A stretch of DNA of 64,000 nt from Pseudorasbora parva (Eukaryota > Chordata > Actinopteri > Cypriniformes > Gobionidae): contig NC_090186.1 of the NCBI RefSeq assembly GCF_024679245.1, forward strand, positions 37,708,946 to 37,772,945, given 5' to 3'. Both the position numbers and the translations under genes were made by a program. The notes beneath the pieces were generated by a model. The model was not told where the DNA came from, did no database searches, and saw nothing but the letters and a program-made list of their open reading frames with translations. This document shows positions 61,004 through 64,000 of this stretch, piece after piece (the stretch's first letter is position 1; the number at the start of each line of letters is the position of its first letter).

Positions 61004-62016
61004 AAAAAAGATTTAATTTAAAAATGAAATACAAGACTTTCAAATAATACATTTTGAAAGTTAGTAAGATGGACGGACGGACGCATGGATGGATGGATGG
61101 ATGGATATTAGATACGATAGATAGATACAATGACAGATTGGATGGATGGGTGGATGGATGGATTGATCAATGGATAGATTGATGGATAGAATGACAGATA
61201 GGTATGAGTAGATAATATGAATGGATGGAAAGAATGACGGATGGATGGATGGATGGATGGATGGATGGATGGATGGATGGATGGATGGATGGATGGATGG
61301 AATGGCAGATAGATTGGACGGACGGACGGACGGATGGATGGATTGGTGAAATGATAAAGATTTAATTTGAAAATGAAATACAAGACTTTCAAATAATACA
61401 TTTTGAAAGTTAGTAAGATGGACGGACGGACGCATGGATGGATGGATATTTGATAAGATAGATAGAATGACAGATAGGATGGATGGATGGATCAATAGAT
61501 AGATCGATGGATAGAATGACAGATCGGTATGATTAGATAATATGGATGGATGGAAAGAATGATGGATGGATGGATGGATGGATGGATGGATGGATGGATG
61601 GATGGATGGATGGATGGATGGATGGATGGATAGAAAGACAGATATGATTAGATGATAGAATGGATGGATGGATGGATGGATGGATGGATGGATGGATGGA
61701 TAGAAAGACAGATATGATTAGATGATAGAATGGATGGATAGATGGATGATATATAGAATGACTAACAGGCGGGCAGGCCGATAGATAGATGGATGGATGG
61801 ATGGATGGATGGATGGATGGATGGATGGATGGATGGATGGATGGATGGATGGATGGATTGGTGAAATGACGGATGGATGGACGGACAGACGGATGGATAG
61901 ATGGATGATGTATAGAAAGACAGATATGATTGGATGAATGGATGGATGGACAGACGGATGGATGGATGGATGGATGGATGGATGGATGGATGGATGGATG
62001 GATGGATGGATGGATG
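61004..62016. repeat. (GGAT)n array with a 349-bp higher-order duplication
   Basis: About 1 kb of GGAT units mixed with GGAC, AGAT and 'gacagat' variants. A unique stretch ('acaagactttcaaataatac' and flanks) plus the following array start occurs at 61031 and again at 61380, an offset of 349 bp, so the array has grown partly by duplication of a larger block. A shorter block ('gacagatatgattag') also repeats near 61640, 61708 and 61920. Long frames on the minus strand are artefacts. Confidence 0.95.
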
Positions 62017-63329
62017 TGAAAGCTTGTAAAGTTCAAACGTACAGCCTCTCAGTCACCAGCCCACACTACTTTCTTCTGAATTGCGTCTGGGCATTTCTCT
62101 CTGGTTGTCATTGTCTGCCTGCGGGATCCTTCTTGCTTTGTGCTGAATTAGGAACTAAAGTTAGAAGCAGGATTCACTGGGTGAAGGTTTTTTTGCATCT
62201 GATGGAGGATTCGCTTTGAGATGCTGAATAATGCTTCTGTCTGACGGAGCCCAAAGTGAGAGGGTGTAGAGGTGAGGAAATATCGAGAACACTTCGCTGT
62301 GGCCTACATAAATCTCAAGAGATGATTTGATCGTGTGTCTTCCCTCCCATTCATTCATTTTGAATGCTGTATATCACATGTTTGCCTGCACTCTGTTTGA
62401 TATGTGTTTTTGTTGCCATATGATTGTTGAATTTATGTGAATCCTCATTGCGACGAAATGTCTGCCTCTATCCTTCAGTGATATTCGTACTAGATTATAG
62501 TGCTGATTAATGCTATCCGAACAGCTGCCCCTCGTGCCGGGAGCAGGATCTTGTCTTGCGCACAATTTCACAAGCTGTCGGCCAGAGACGAGTGATGAAA
62601 GGGCCCATCCATCACGTCCTCTCATTGAGACCAGAATACTGTGTGTCTGCATGATTGTGTTGCGGACGCAACCCCTGCCCTGAGCATGAGCCAGTCGTAT
62701 TACACCTTGCTTTGTGATGAATGAATGACATCATAAACCTGCCAGACAGAAATGAAAGTGTCATATCACATCAGATAATGATCTTTACACCTCATATAGA
62801 GCAACAGATGGAGAGATGAGGCCATATTGCACCAGGTAATTAGAAAACTGTGTTGTGATGAATTTTAAAGGTTGTTCTGGGTTCAAAATCAGTTGAGCTA
62901 TATGCAATAATTACCCGTATAAATGCTAATAATTTTGAATCATGCTCCATTTATTAAGTGACATATACAAATAGGTTCCAAAAGGGGGTTTTCACAGCAG
63001 TGCCATTTGAGTGAACCTTTGAGTGAACAGCTCTTAAAAGAACCATTTTTTCTTAATACTATTACCTAGGTGAACCAGGGAGCTGATTGAGACGCACCCA
63101 ATGTGTTCGAATTTTAAAGACATGGCGCGCCGCCGAGCTCCGCGTCCAAGGTGCGACCCCCTTAAAAGGACTGAAGTATGATTCCATAAATATTCAGTTT
63201 ATAGTTACATAATGTAGCTATACTGGTGCTATGCAAAAACATTTAATAGTGTGTAAGTTGTTATTTAGTTCCCTTTTATATCAAAACTTGGCTAATTTGT
63301 ACCATACACACGCTGGTGTAACCGTGATT
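62017..63329. other. Intron sequence; weak repeat signals
   Basis: 'ttttaaaggttgttctgggttc' near 62865 resembles a single TTAA-type end. A CpG-rich patch with 'ggcgcgccgccgagctccgcg' lies at about 63125-63146. No exon recognised. Confidence 0.35.
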
Positions 63330-64000
63330 TTAAAGTCACCATGAAAACAAAACTGACAATTCTTGCATTTTTTAATGTACAGCGTTATGTATTATGAATG
63401 ATTGAATTGTACCAATAGCAAAAGACAACCTATTCCGTCAGTCCTACACTCATTTTTTTCTTGATTGATAAGCTGCTTCACTTGCATATACGTCATAAAG
63501 TCTATTGCAACAAGTCTAGCATTTAATGCTGACTTAAAGCCCTGTTCTAGGTGGATCAGGTTTACTGCAGACCCGTATGCTGATCTATCACACATACAGT
63601 ATTGCTGAGAGGCCAGTCTATTCTTTCCCTGCTGTAAGACTGCGAGTCATGTCGTCTCATTTCCTACACATATTCCCTCGCTCGCTGTTTCCACTGTGAT
63701 GGATAGACAAATACTTACACCACATACCTTTCCCTGTCTTTCATTTTCTCTCACACTTGCAAAGTATTTAAAAATTCTGCTCAAGTTTTGAGTATGGATT
63801 GAAATGCCTGTATGCTCTCCTTATTTATTGACATCCAGAGCATGTTTTATGCTGTTTTCTGAATTTTGTGTTTTGCAAGGATTCGTGACAAGCATTTTAA
63901 CTCGGTGATCCACAGTTCCACACACACACACAAAAGTGAATATATTAACTTTAAGTTTTTTAATTAACACAATGTTTTAGGCCAGCCTCTCTGAAGTACT
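63330..64000 (+). other. Orphan TTAA end, then unrecognised intron sequence to window edge
   Basis: 'ttaaagtcaccatgaaaac' at 63330 matches the style of the left end at 24130. No partner end is visible before 64000. The remainder shows nothing recognisable. Confidence 0.35.

Noticed and set aside
61061..62036. Long minus frames (up to 167 codons) of His-Pro-Ser-Ile repeats
   Set aside because: Same artefact as above, from the GGAT array.

Overview
This window is nuclear DNA of a teleost fish, almost certainly a cyprinid (carp, goldfish or zebrafish group). Three things point there. The only clear host exon encodes the conserved N-terminus of the vertebrate coiled-coil protein FAM184A. A 5S-rRNA-derived SINE of the SINE3 type known from zebrafish is present. 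Most of the remaining sequence is short DNA transposons: Tc1-like, hAT-like, Harbinger-like and many elements bounded by TTAA. Nearly all open frames in the window are chance or repeat-encoded; there are no bacterial genes, rRNA genes or CRISPR arrays.

Layout. Positions 1-40.8 kb look like intergenic DNA built from nested transposons and simple repeats: a Tc1 remnant at 1-0.9 kb, TTAA elements at 3.9, 10.0-11.7, 13.2, 18.1, 20.6, 24.1-28.1 and 38.4 kb, a 192-bp tandem array at 7.05-7.6 kb, a hAT-like element with perfect 8-bp target duplications at 11.8-12.9 kb, a SINE3 inside a Tc1 remnant at 16 kb, and a Tc1-like element with two younger insertions at 31.5-33.5 kb. A CpG-rich promoter region (about 40.8-41.35 kb) leads into FAM184A exon 1 (coding 41356-41535, plus strand). 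Everything from 41536 to the end appears to be FAM184A intron 1. It holds a 1.3-kb minisatellite with a higher-order pattern (44.1-45.4 kb), more TTAA elements, a Harbinger-like element with a Myb/SANT remnant (50.9-51.8 kb) and long ATCC/GGAT arrays.

The most interesting item is a four-exon reading frame on the minus strand (27830 to 26877). Its GT-AG junctions and codon phases fit exactly, and it encodes a 181-residue Cys-rich protein resembling the cytoplasmic C-terminal (ballast) domain of P2X7 receptors without the channel part. It lies inside a TTAA-bounded, Kolobok-like element (24130-28075) that also keeps a small fragment resembling a transposase C-terminus on the opposite strand, so it looks like transposon cargo. 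A separate TTAA element nested in it (24454-25844) carries what may be the first exon of a related cargo gene, and a third (about 10.0-10.9 kb) carries a broken THAP domain.

A second notable system is a family with termini TAGCCTG/CAGGCTA and 9-bp target duplications (20688-21397, 32858-33421, 54267-54800, partial 18440-18603). At least one copy carries a fragment of a RecQ-like helicase. Family names below rest on terminal motifs, target duplications and recognisable protein motifs read by eye; no database search was possible.
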